The notes: generated by a model from the letters alone, not told the origin. Shown: positions 1 to 7,174, counted from the first letter of the stretch. The stretch: DNA of 19,221 nucleotides from an uncultured Ruminococcus sp. (GCA_900551005.1 URUL01000032.1:1-19221); one strand, 5' to 3'. A program made the numbers and translations.

Positions 1-2
1 TC

Positions 3-163
3 ATGTACTTAAGTAAGACCAAAAGTACCAAAAGTCATCTAAGACGTTCCCTCTTAGAAATCTCCCTGCCACTTCCCACCCTGCCAAAGCGCGAACAATA
101 TACACCCTCCCGTGCGAACATATCGAGTGAACCGTCCGACCGCAGGCAAAGGCAGAAGTGCAG
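3..163 (+). repeat. direct repeat, copy A
   Basis: This 161-nt segment aligns without gaps to 19061-19221. Hand alignment gives 140 identical positions (about 87%). The block from 17 to 68 is identical in both copies. Of the 21 differences, 17 are transitions. It is the left part of the hairpin-bounded element. Confidence 0.85.
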
Positions 164-483
164 GCTCAAATGCACGGGTTGTCTGCTCGACTTTGCTCTG
201 TGCCATGCCGATACGGCAGGGGTTCCCGCCCTGCCAAAGCGCGCTCGGCGCCTCGGCTCTGTCAGCGTACAGACTTCATGCACGCCCGCCACTCCCTTTA
301 TATGCGGGCGTGGAACCAGCGCATACGCGAATCTGCTCGATTCGTTCGTGTGATGTGTTCGCACGCGTGGTATCGATAAAGCCATGAGGAGAGACAGAGT
401 TTATCTTTGTGCTTTGCCCGCCGCCCGCACTTACTTGCCACGCACTGCCTCCTGCGACTCAGTCGCGTATGCGGAAGGAGTTT

Positions 484-507
484 AAAAGAGGAAAGCCTTC
501 CTCTTTT
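484..507. terminator. terminator-like hairpin at the right side of the repeat body
   Basis: A 10-bp perfect stem (AAAAGAGGAA at 484-493 with TTCCTCTTTT at 498-507) encloses the 4-nt loop AGCC. One further T follows the T-rich arm on the plus strand and the opposite strand is also T-rich, so it could end transcription in either direction. It would fit the 3' end of an RNA made from the repeat body, but no promoter for such an RNA was identified. Confidence 0.45.
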
Positions 508-517
508 TGTCCTTTTC

Positions 518-618
518 GTACTTTTCGGACAGGCGAAAAGTACTTTGTGCTTATTGTTACTTTTCAGACAGGCGAAAAGTACATTATGCTTTTTCGACAC
601 TTTTGATCATGCAAAAGT
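518..618. repeat. three tandem hairpins of the GTACTTTTC/GAAAAGTAC family
   Basis: Three related stem-loops follow each other: 518-527/534-543 (10 bp, loop GACAGG), 558-565/574-581 (8 bp, loop AGACAGGC), and 599-605/612-618 (7 bp, loop ATCATG). They are separated by short linkers resembling each other (TTTGTGCTTATT, ATTATGCTTTTT). The same hairpin types recur at 19025-19050 and 19063-19086. There is no strong U-run after them, so they look like repeated palindromes rather than ordinary terminators. Confidence 0.7.
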
Positions 619-662
619 ATGTTGATCATAAAGTAACTATTTCAGTCTGTTTATCCACAGAA

Positions 663-696
663 CAAGGGGAGAGGCTATTTGCAACCCCTCCCCTTG
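663..696 (-). terminator. terminator-like hairpin after the GH31 gene
   Basis: 663-671 pairs with 688-696 (9 bp, CAAGGGGAG with CTCCCCTTG), then one A-C mismatch and two more G-C pairs, leaving a 10-nt loop. It begins 20 nt beyond the GH31 stop codon in the direction of transcription. The sequence after it on the minus strand is only weakly T-rich, so termination is plausible but not certain. Confidence 0.5.
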
Positions 697-715
697 GATT
701 CTGTTATTATTCTTT

Positions 716-3079
716 TCACCAAGCCTCGGTGAGTCGTATCTTTTCATTCTCCGTCAGGACTTCATCCGCCATGATGGCGCGGAGAAGCTCCTTATCGCTT
801 TCGATCTCATGGAGCTCCCAGAGCTTTTTCTTGTAAATGTTGTCGACTTCTATGTGAGTCAGTGCTTCCAGATAGCGTGCATCTCGGTATGCACGTGCGT
901 CGGGCATGTATTCTGCGACCACGGTATATTCCACATTCGGAAGAACGTTTTCCAGCGTTACCGTCATGTATTCATCTCCGCGCACATCGGCAGGAATAAG
1001 AGCACCGTCTGCATAAACCGCCACCTTGCCGTTTTTGATATTTCTCATCTCGAGAGTGATCTTGCGGGGGATAGAGCCTTCGGAAGCTTTTATGCGAACG
1101 GTCTGCTTGCCTTCGCTTGCCTCTGAGCAGAAGTGAGTATCGGCGCCGTCCTCGCGCAGAGTATATTCTCCGTTCCCGTTAAAAGCCATCACGCGCAGAT
1201 AATCGGGCAAGTCGATGCTGTTCGTATGCTTTCTGCCGTCGAGCGGGAAGAATCCGCCCGCCTTTGCAAGAACGGGGATGCTCTCCCGGAAGCGGACCAT
1301 ATCGACCCATCTTCCGCCTTCATAGGAGTCACCTGTGAAAATGTCGGTCCATCTGCCCGCAGGAAGCCAGACGTGTGTTCTTGCCATCCCCTTATCGTCT
1401 CCCTTTTCCACTACGGGAGAGACAATAAGCTCCGTACCGAAGCGGTACTGCCGCGGGCAGCTATACGCCTCCTCCGAGTTCGGATACTCATAATACATGG
1501 GTTCCACAAGTACTCTGCCCTTGTCATTCGTATCGAGCATGGCGGAATAGAGGTAAGGAATCATTTTGTGACGCAGGCGCAAATATTCTTCCGCGATAAG
1601 TCCTGTTCCGTTTTTGTATGCAAGGGGTTCCTTCGTGCAATAGTCGTACGCGGTGGAGTGAAGTCTGTTTATAGGGCTGAAAACGCCGTACTGAACGGAG
1701 CGCAGATAGAGCTCATTATCCTTTGCACCGCCCATGTGACCGCCGATATCATGGCTCCACCATGTAAAGCCGATATTAGATGCGTTTGCGGTAAAGTACG
1801 GCAGATATTGAAGCGTTTCCCATGTGATATGCGTATCTCCCGAGAAGCCGAGCGGATAACGGTGCGCTCCAAGACCCGAATAACGGGACAGAATGAGCGG
1901 AGCGTGCTCCTTTGCACTGTCCAGCGTGTGATAATGGTTGAGTACCCACATGATGTCAATGCCCGCTGCTTTTGCGCGGGGGCCCTGCTGCCAATCTATC
2001 CACCAGAAGTCGACGCCGTCGTGTTCATACGGCTTGTGAAGGATTCTGAAATATGCGTTGATAAATTTATCCGAGGTGAAATCAAGATCTACCTTGCGCT
2101 CCGTTTTCGGATCTATACCCATTTCCGTCGCCATTTCCTCATACATATCTTCAAAGAAACGCACGCCTGATGCCGGATGAAGATTGAGTGTCACGGCACA
2201 GCCGTGGTCGTGAACTTTCTTAAGAAAATCCTTATAATTCGGGAAAAGGTCTGTATTCCAGCTATAGCCTGTCCAGCCGGAAGTGCCGCCGTAATAATCG
2301 CCGCTTCTGCCGTCGAAGTTGTAGCCCTTTTTGTTTCTGAGATTTTTCGTATTCCAGTGCCAGTCCATATCGACTGTGGCAACCGTCACGGGGATGTCGC
2401 GATCTTCCATTCTTTCGAGAACGGAGAGATATTCCTTATCTGTATATTCATAATAACGGCTCCACCAGTTGCCGAAGGCAAATCTCGGTATCTTCGGTGT
2501 TTTTCCGCAGATCATATAGAATGCACGAACGGCAGCGCGGTAATCTCTGCCGTAAGCGAAGATATATATATCCAGTTCATAGTGTTTTCCCTTGCGGATC
2601 ATACCCTCTTCCGTGAGCACGGAAGAACCGGTATAATCGAGAACGGCGACGCCGTTTTTCGACACAACGCCCATGTCGAGCTGTATTTTCGTGCGCGAGC
2701 CGTCGTCGCCGATAAAATATTCGCCGTCACAACGGTCGAGCGTGCTGTACGTGCCGCGCAGATTCTCTTTATTGTCAAGTGCGATCTTTTTGCCGTCCAA
2801 TACAACATGGCTTTCGGCAAAATCCGCACAGAGCACAAGCTCTGCACTCGCCGTTTTCACGCGAAGCTCACTTTCGTTTTCTTCTTTTTCAAAAGCGACG
2901 GGCGGCATATCGCGAAACCAGATGGCTTCCGTTGCTTCGTCACAAAAGATCTTTTTCTCGTCTTTTTCCACGCGGAAAAGACGGTCTGCCAGAAGGGTCA
3001 CGCGGTATTCTCCCCAAAAAACAAGATTTGCGGGGTTTGCCATCGGGCGTGTCTTGGCGATAAGGTGTTGGTCTAACAT
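716..3079 (-). CDS. glycoside hydrolase family 31 (alpha-glucosidase/alpha-xylosidase type)
   Basis: A 787-residue retaining alpha-glycosidase of family GH31. The N-terminal beta-sandwich occupies roughly residues 15-190 and the (beta/alpha)8 catalytic barrel roughly 195-520, with C-terminal beta domains after that. The predicted nucleophile is Asp362 in DFWWIDWQQ; the predicted acid/base is Asp415 in GFSGDTHITW, followed by the family-typical WWSHDIGG. No signal peptide is visible, so it probably acts in the cytoplasm on imported oligosaccharides. The WWIDWQQG version of the nucleophile motif differs from the WIDMNE form of classical maltases, so the substrate cannot be assigned. ATG at 3077-3079 has an AGGAG 10 nt upstream. 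It lies 76 nt downstream of alr but has its own promoter. The last ~70 residues are charged and helical and not clearly part of the family core. Confidence 0.9.
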   Translation of the reverse strand: MLDQHLIAKTRPMANPANLVFWGEYRVTLLADRLFRVEKDEKKIFCDEATEAIWFRDMPPVAFEKEENESELRVKTASAELVLCADFAESHVVLDGKKIALDNKENLRGTYSTLDRCDGEYFIGDDGSRTKIQLDMGVVSKNGVAVLDYTGSSVLTEEGMIRKGKHYELDIYIFAYGRDYRAAVRAFYMICGKTPKIPRFAFGNWWSRYYEYTDKEYLSVLERMEDRDIPVTVATVDMDWHWNTKNLRNKKGYNFDGRSGDYYGGTSGWTGYSWNTDLFPNYKDFLKKVHDHGCAVTLNLHPASGVRFFEDMYEEMATEMGIDPKTERKVDLDFTSDKFINAYFRILHKPYEHDGVDFWWIDWQQGPRAKAAGIDIMWVLNHYHTLDSAKEHAPLILSRYSGLGAHRYPLGFSGDTHITWETLQYLPYFTANASNIGFTWWSHDIGGHMGGAKDNELYLRSVQYGVFSPINRLHSTAYDYCTKEPLAYKNGTGLIAEEYLRLRHKMIPYLYSAMLDTNDKGRVLVEPMYYEYPNSEEAYSCPRQYRFGTELIVSPVVEKGDDKGMARTHVWLPAGRWTDIFTGDSYEGGRWVDMVRFRESIPVLAKAGGFFPLDGRKHTNSIDLPDYLRVMAFNGNGEYTLREDGADTHFCSEASEGKQTVRIKASEGSIPRKITLEMRNIKNGKVAVYADGALIPADVRGDEYMTVTLENVLPNVEYTVVAEYMPDARAYRDARYLEALTHIEVDNIYKKKLWELHEIESDKELLRAIMADEVLTENEKIRLTEAW

Positions 3080-3121
3080 ATAAATTTTTCTCCTGTATTT
3101 TTTGGGGATATAACCGAATTT

Positions 3122-3149
3122 ATTGTACCATTTTTCGCGTAAAAATCAA
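3122..3149 (-). promoter_or_regulatory. SigA-type promoter for the GH31 gene
   Basis: On the minus strand TTGATT (3144-3149) and TACAAT (3122-3127) are separated by 16 nt. The start codon is 42 nt beyond the -10 box. The promoter lies in the 76-nt gap after the alr stop, so GH31 can be transcribed independently of alr. Confidence 0.7.
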
Positions 3150-3155
3150 TATTGC

Positions 3156-4316
3156 CTATTTTATATCAGGATTCACGTAGGAGTGGGAAGCATCTATTTT
3201 GCCGTCACGGATATATACCCGCGTCACGCGCATGCCTATGCCGCAGACGATATCATAATTGATCGTATCGGCAATTTTCGCTATATCGTCTGCCGTAATG
3301 GAAAGCTCTCCGTCAACTCCGATGACCGTGGCTATGTCTCCGCACCGAACGTCATCGATCTCGGAGACATCGACGATCATCTGATCCATGCATATTCTGC
3401 CGAGTATTGGTGCGTATTTTCCCTTTATCAGTACGCCTCCTCTGCCTGAAAGTGCCGTGGGAAGACCGTCGGCATAGCCTGCACAAAGCGTCGCCGTTTT
3501 CATGTGCCGTGGCGCGATGAACGTATGTCCATAGCTGATTCCTTCACCCGCCTCTACGGTTTTTACCTGTGCCACCTTCGTGCGAAGCGAAAGCGTGGGT
3601 TTCAAGTCTGCGCGGAAATTATCCGAAGGGAGAAGCCCGTACATCATCAGACCGATTTTATACAGATTTCCCCATCTGCCGCAACCGAGCAGAGCGGCGC
3701 TGTTATCAAAGCATTTCCTATCGGAATATGCGCCATGCTGCTCGAGCACGCGGATAAATGTTTCAAAGATCTTCTTTTGTCTCTTTGTGACGGGCGAACC
3801 GACGATATCGGCACATGCGGGATGCGAAAATATGCAATGACAATCGAGCGCATCGCAGGAATAAATTTTCAGCGCCTCGCAAAGTCCCGCCTCATCGCAG
3901 GAAAGACCGAGCCGCGACATGCCGGTATCCACTGCGAGAAAGACTTCGGCGCGCTTATTCTGCGCTTTTGCGGCATCGTTTATTTGTCTCGCCGTATCCG
4001 AAGCAAAGACCGTGATCGAAATGTCATCCCGCACAGCTATGGAAATATTTGTCTCCTCAATGGCACCGAGTATCAGTATTCGTCCCGAAATGCCCGCTCG
4101 TCGAAGTCCCGCCGCCTCATCATAGCATGCCACGGCATAGCCCTGCACGCTGTCCGAAAGATATCTGCAAAGCTCCGCATCGCCGTGACCGTAGGCATTT
4201 GCCTTCACTACAGCGATAAGCTCCGCATCCTCTCCGATGGCGGCACGTATTTTCCCTATATTATGTAAAAGAGCATCGACATCTATCTCCGCCCATGTCC
4301 GAAATTCCGTATTCAA
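3156..4316 (-). CDS. alr: alanine racemase
   Basis: A 386-residue PLP enzyme interconverting L- and D-alanine for peptidoglycan synthesis, in the cytoplasm. The PLP-binding lysine is Lys38 in VVKANAYGHG, at the start of the N-terminal barrel. The C-terminal beta domain carries ISYGHTF, where the Tyr is the second catalytic base, and the conserved ICMDQMIVDVSE. The length is normal for the family. The start codon is TTG (4314-4316), chosen because GGAGG lies 7 nt upstream and the family N-terminus begins there (TWAEIDVDAL). It is divergent from araM and has a consensus promoter of its own. GH31 follows on the same strand. Confidence 0.95.
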   Translation of the reverse strand: MNTEFRTWAEIDVDALLHNIGKIRAAIGEDAELIAVVKANAYGHGDAELCRYLSDSVQGYAVACYDEAAGLRRAGISGRILILGAIEETNISIAVRDDISITVFASDTARQINDAAKAQNKRAEVFLAVDTGMSRLGLSCDEAGLCEALKIYSCDALDCHCIFSHPACADIVGSPVTKRQKKIFETFIRVLEQHGAYSDRKCFDNSAALLGCGRWGNLYKIGLMMYGLLPSDNFRADLKPTLSLRTKVAQVKTVEAGEGISYGHTFIAPRHMKTATLCAGYADGLPTALSGRGGVLIKGKYAPILGRICMDQMIVDVSEIDDVRCGDIATVIGVDGELSITADDIAKIADTINYDIVCGIGMRVTRVYIRDGKIDASHSYVNPDIK

Positions 4317-4347
4317 TACAAAGCCTCCGAAATTTTATCTCTTCTAT

Positions 4348-4376
4348 ATTTTATCCTTTTCTCTGTGTTTTGTCAA
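4348..4376 (-). promoter_or_regulatory. SigA-type promoter for alr
   Basis: On the minus strand TTGACA (4371-4376), a 17-nt spacer and TAAAAT (4348-4353). The -35 box is an exact match to consensus. It is back to back with the araM promoter, with 38 nt between the two -35 boxes. Confidence 0.85.
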
Positions 4377-4408
4377 TGTTTTACACAGTAAAAGAAAATC
4401 ATTTTCTA

Positions 4409-4422
4409 TTTGTCTTGACAAA
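4409..4422. promoter_or_regulatory. palindrome overlapping the araM -35 box (possible operator)
   Basis: TTTGTC (4409-4414) and GACAAA (4417-4422) form a perfect inverted repeat with a 2-nt centre. It covers the araM -35 hexamer at 4415-4420. Position and symmetry suit a repressor site, but part of the symmetry comes from the TTGACA hexamer itself, so this is tentative. Confidence 0.35.
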
Positions 4423-4443
4423 AGATTTTTTTTGCTGTATACT
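4415..4443 (+). promoter_or_regulatory. SigA-type promoter for araM
   Basis: TTGACA (4415-4420), a 17-nt T-rich spacer and TATACT (4438-4443). Transcription would start near 4450, leaving a leader of about 27 nt before the TTG start codon. This also rules out the longer upstream open frame as the real N-terminus. Confidence 0.88.
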
Positions 4444-4476
4444 CATGACGAAAAAAACAAAAAAGAGGTGTTTGTT

Positions 4477-5757
4477 TTGGATTTGACCGGAATGCTCAAA
4501 TCACTCGAAAATTGCCCCTGCGGCAAGAAACATACTTTATATACCAAGGATATACAGATCGGTTCGGGAATCACATCAAAGACGGGTGAGATTCTCCGCC
4601 GCAATGGCTTTGAGGACGATCTGCTCCTCGTAGCCGATGAAAATACCATAGCTGCCGCCGCCGGTGTTCGCGAAAGCCTTATCGCCGCCGGCTTCAGACT
4701 CACGGAAAGAATCTATCATAATCTCACCTATGCGCGTGCCGAGCAGGTAGACGAGCTGAAAGCCATCTGCCCGAGCGTACAGGGCATTATTTCCGTCGGC
4801 ACGGGCTCGCTCAACGATATCTGCCGCGTAGCATCGTATCAGACGGGTAAAAAATTCTGCATTTTTGCCACGGCTCCCAGCATGGACGGCTTTGTTTCCG
4901 ATACCGCGCCCATCGTCAAGGACAGCTTTAAATCATCATGGCAGGCAGAGCAGCCGCTCGTCGTTATCGCCGATACGAAGATCCTTGCCGCCGCTCCCAC
5001 AGAGCTGAAATCCGCCGGATTCGGCGATATGGTGGCAAAATATATCGGCCTTGCCGAGTGGAAAATGGCAAAGCTGCTCACGGACGAATATTATTGCCCG
5101 AATGTTGCCGCCATCACAAGCGAAGCCATCGACCGCATAACCGCTCTTGCGGACAGGATCACCGAAAACAGCGAGGAAGCCGCAGGCGCCGTCATGGAAG
5201 CTCTCGTTCTCACGGGAGTTGCCATGAAGCTTGCCGGATGTTCACGTCCCGCCTCCGGTGCCGAGCACGTTGTCTCTCACTATCTCGAGTGCTATAAGCT
5301 CAATCGCGGTATCTGGCCCGAATTTCATGGCAAGAAGGTCGGCGTCATGACCGTTATCCTCAACCGTGCCTACCGCAATATCGCAGAACGTGTGACGGAA
5401 GTAAACCCGCATGCCGACAATACCGACTGGGATCTTGTCTATTCCAAATACGAAGCCTGCATGCTGGATGATATCAAGCGCGTCAATACTCCTACGATCA
5501 CCGATAACGTTTCCCCCGTGAGACTGAAGGAATGTTGGGGAGAAATAAGAAATATCATGCTCGAGACGCTCCCGACAGATGAAAAGCTTCTCTCGCTCAT
5601 GCACGCCGCAGGCGCCGCCACCACTCCCGAGGAAGTTCACGTAGGCGAGGAGCTTCTTGCCGATGCGCTCCGCTTCCATCCCTATATGCGCTATCGCCTG
5701 CTTCTGACGAGACTCCTGCCCATGCTCGATCTCGATATAATGGACTTCATAAAATAA
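4477..5757 (+). CDS. araM: sn-glycerol-1-phosphate dehydrogenase, AraM type
   Basis: A 426-residue member of the iron-containing alcohol dehydrogenase superfamily, in the branch that reduces dihydroxyacetone phosphate to sn-glycerol-1-phosphate with NAD(P)H. The nucleotide-binding region has GTGSLND (108-114) and APSMDGF (133-139). Probable metal ligands are Asp184 in GFGDMVAKY, His264 in GAEHVVSH and His284 in EFHGKK; their spacing resembles that of characterised family members. In Bacillus the product feeds a prenylated glyceryl phosphate lipid; the role here is inferred. The start is TTG at 4477, with AGAGG 8 nt upstream and the promoter just before it; ATG at 4492 is the alternative. The gene stands alone, divergent from alr and ended by a terminator. 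Confidence 0.85.
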   Translation: MDLTGMLKSLENCPCGKKHTLYTKDIQIGSGITSKTGEILRRNGFEDDLLLVADENTIAAAAGVRESLIAAGFRLTERIYHNLTYARAEQVDELKAICPSVQGIISVGTGSLNDICRVASYQTGKKFCIFATAPSMDGFVSDTAPIVKDSFKSSWQAEQPLVVIADTKILAAAPTELKSAGFGDMVAKYIGLAEWKMAKLLTDEYYCPNVAAITSEAIDRITALADRITENSEEAAGAVMEALVLTGVAMKLAGCSRPASGAEHVVSHYLECYKLNRGIWPEFHGKKVGVMTVILNRAYRNIAERVTEVNPHADNTDWDLVYSKYEACMLDDIKRVNTPTITDNVSPVRLKECWGEIRNIMLETLPTDEKLLSLMHAAGAATTPEEVHVGEELLADALRFHPYMRYRLLLTRLLPMLDLDIMDFIK

Positions 5758-5785
5758 TCCGATCGGAAGATATAAAGCAAAAAAC

Positions 5786-5815
5786 GCACCCGAAAAGAGT
5801 TTACTTTTCGGGTGC
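5786..5815. terminator. bidirectional rho-independent terminator between araM and the lipoprotein gene
   Basis: A perfect 12-bp stem (5786-5797 with 5804-5815, GCACCCGAAAAG with CTTTTCGGGTGC) has a 6-nt loop. It is followed by a T-run on the plus strand (from 5817) and on the minus strand (opposite the A-run at 5779-5784). It lies between two convergent genes and can serve both. Confidence 0.92.
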
Positions 5816-5900
5816 ATATTTTTTTATCCTGAGCCTGATATTTTTGCCCGCCGCGCGGCATAAATCCGAGTGGCGGGCACGATTCATCTGTTCGGAATTA

Positions 5901-6848
5901 TTACTTGAGACTGTTTACCGCTGCCTTGTAAATATTTGCGGCGTCATCCGCCGTGAGAGCGGAATCATATATCTTGGCATCTACCATAGTCATGCCCGAT
6001 GTCGGGAAATCGCCTCCTGTAAGACCTGTCTTTATATCGTCGCCAAGGCAGAAATAGTTGAAGGTATTGCCTTCTCCGCAAACAAAGTTGGAAGCGATCG
6101 TAACTTCCTGTGTGAGCTTGCCGTTGATATAGATAGAGCATTTTTTGCTTGCCGCATCATATACGCCTAAAACATGGACGAGCTCTGTAGTGGAGGATGC
6201 GGATTTCGCATATGCGCCGGAATTATACTTGCTTCCTCCGCCGGTGATGAAGTAAGGCTTGCCTGTTTTATCCTCGGCAAGACCCCAGCCGCCGTTCTGC
6301 GTGCCGCAAACGATACCCTGAATGCTTCCGCTATTTGGCATCAAATAGAAAGCCTCGACGGAAAAGCCCGATTCAGCCCATGCCTTCATTGCAGCTGATG
6401 TGGATATATTATTAAACTTGCATATCACATATTTGCCGCTCGAAGCCGTAAGTGCGTCTGCTTCATATGTATTGCCGTCGTGAATAACGCTTGCCTTGCC
6501 TACGGTAGCACCCTTATTTGTAAAGGAGAGCTGACCCTTTGCATCGGAAATCGTACCGTCCTTGAAGTCTATATCGGCATAGGCCTCGGGAACATTGACA
6601 ACGACGGGAGGAGTAGTCGTCTCTGTTGTCGTAGCTTCTGTCGTAGCTTCTGTCGTAGTAGCCTCTGTCGTGGCTTCGGTCGTGGTGGTAGCAACTGTCG
6701 TCTCTACCGTGGTGGTAGCCTCTGTTGTGGTAGCCTCTGTCGTAGCTACCGTCGTTGTAGCCTCGGTCTTTTCACTCTCGTCTCCGCATGCCGCAACAAG
6801 AGCGACAAGCATCACAAGCGCCAGAACGAGGATAAGCAGTTTTTTCAT
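5901..6848 (-). CDS. surface lipoprotein: Thr-rich stalk plus LamG/concanavalin-like domain
   Basis: A 315-residue protein. Residues 1-20 are a lipoprotein signal peptide (MKKLL, hydrophobic core, VAA before Cys21), so it should be lipidated and held on the outer face of the membrane. Residues 28-81 are a low-complexity linker made almost only of Thr, Glu, Ala and Val, typical of cell-wall-spanning stalks. Residues about 87-315 fit a laminin-G-like/concanavalin A-like fold: the closing strands include VHVLGVYD, CSIYINGKL and MVDAKIYDSALTADDA, which are characteristic of such domains. The ligand is unknown; carbohydrate binding is a guess. ATG at 6846-6848 was chosen for its GGAGG and signal peptide; the frame stays open a further 40 codons upstream without support. 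No neighbouring gene shares its transcript. Confidence 0.8.
   Translation of the reverse strand: MKKLLILVLALVMLVALVAACGDESEKTEATTTVATTEATTTEATTTVETTVATTTTEATTEATTTEATTEATTTETTTPPVVVNVPEAYADIDFKDGTISDAKGQLSFTNKGATVGKASVIHDGNTYEADALTASSGKYVICKFNNISTSAAMKAWAESGFSVEAFYLMPNSGSIQGIVCGTQNGGWGLAEDKTGKPYFITGGGSKYNSGAYAKSASSTTELVHVLGVYDAASKKCSIYINGKLTQEVTIASNFVCGEGNTFNYFCLGDDIKTGLTGGDFPTSGMTMVDAKIYDSALTADDAANIYKAAVNSLK
6635..6767 (-). repeat. low-complexity repeat encoding the Thr-rich linker
   Basis: Short degenerate units such as GTCGTAGC, GTCGTGGC and GTTGTGGTAGCC recur on the plus strand, reflecting reiterated ACT/ACC/ACA Thr codons with GAA/GAG and GCT on the coding strand. Arrays of this kind can change length by slippage or unequal recombination in whole-codon steps. 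They lie inside the lipoprotein gene. Confidence 0.7.
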
Positions 6849-7174
6849 AATATCCCTCCGAAAAAATGATGTTTTATTGTATATATTGCCCGATAATACG
6901 GAATAACAGACGGGATTCCCCGTCAATATGCATGACAATTCCGCATTTCCTATGTTATAAAATATCACAGCGTGCCGCTATTATCAACCTACTTTTGTTG
7001 TCATCTTCCGCAACTCGTGATAGCTTAAAAAGAAATTTCTGCATTTTTCAAAAACAAAATCCAAAATATGCCCTTTTTCATTGCCAATACATACATATTC
7101 GGCATGATCGCTTGTTACTTTTGAACAAAAAATACGCCTTATTTTCTCAATGCGATTTTGAGAGAAAGCAAGCA
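6849..7174. other. AT-rich intergenic gap upstream of the lipoprotein gene
   Basis: No convincing gene is seen. Just upstream of the lipoprotein gene the minus strand has TACAAT as a possible -10 box, but no good -35 box at the right distance. A short perfect palindrome, GACGGG (6909-6914) with CCCGTC (6919-6924), lies 60 nt before the start codon and could be an operator. An open frame at 6984-7175 lacks a ribosome binding site and recognisable motifs. Confidence 0.5.

Larger units (their letters stand above)
3..543. repeat. hairpin-bounded GC-rich repeat element (MITE-like or structured RNA)
   Basis: The left edge (5-34) reads GTACTT, a spacer, AAAAGTAC, C, AAAAG. The right edge (512-543) reads CTTTT, C, GTACTTTT, a spacer, AAAAGTAC, which is the same architecture inverted, so the ends form imperfect inverted repeats of about 30 nt. 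The body carries several perfect stems: 39-44/52-57, 215-221/229-235, 281-289/304-312 and 484-493/498-507. The motif CTGCCAAAGCGCG occurs twice (82-94 and 231-243). The first 161 nt recur at the other end of the window. Short open frames cross it, but none has a convincing start site or recognisable protein. No transposase is present. Whether it is a non-autonomous mobile element or a structured RNA is inference; that it is a repeat is seen directly. Confidence 0.6.

Noticed and set aside
3..353. Open frame of 116 codons in the 5' repeat
   Set aside because: It runs through a repeat full of inverted repeats, has no ribosome binding site, and the copy at the other end differs at many translated positions with a basic, low-complexity product. 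Similar frames arise in other reading frames too.
518..618. Tandem hairpins as a CRISPR array
   Set aside because: Units are short palindromes with linkers of 12-17 nt, only three copies, no spacers of regular length and no cas genes.
651..659. TTATCCACA as a DnaA box, suggesting an origin near the left end
   Set aside because: A single isolated 9-mer; another match occurs inside the HTH gene (7391-7399), showing that single sites arise by chance. No dnaA/dnaN or AT-rich unwinding region is present.
1133..2170. Long open frame (345 codons) on the plus strand
   Set aside because: It is antisense to the GH31 gene, which has clear catalytic motifs; its translation is Arg/Cys/His-rich with no recognisable domain.
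4237..4476. N-terminal extension of araM by 80 codons
   Set aside because: It crosses the divergent promoter region and overlaps the start of alr; the promoter at 4415-4443 and ribosome binding site at 4464-4468 place the start at TTG 4477.
5845..5879. GC-rich stem TGCCCGCC/GGCGGGCA with a 19-nt loop as a terminator
   Set aside because: The T-run is on the wrong side for either strand; the real terminator is the adjacent hairpin at 5786-5815.
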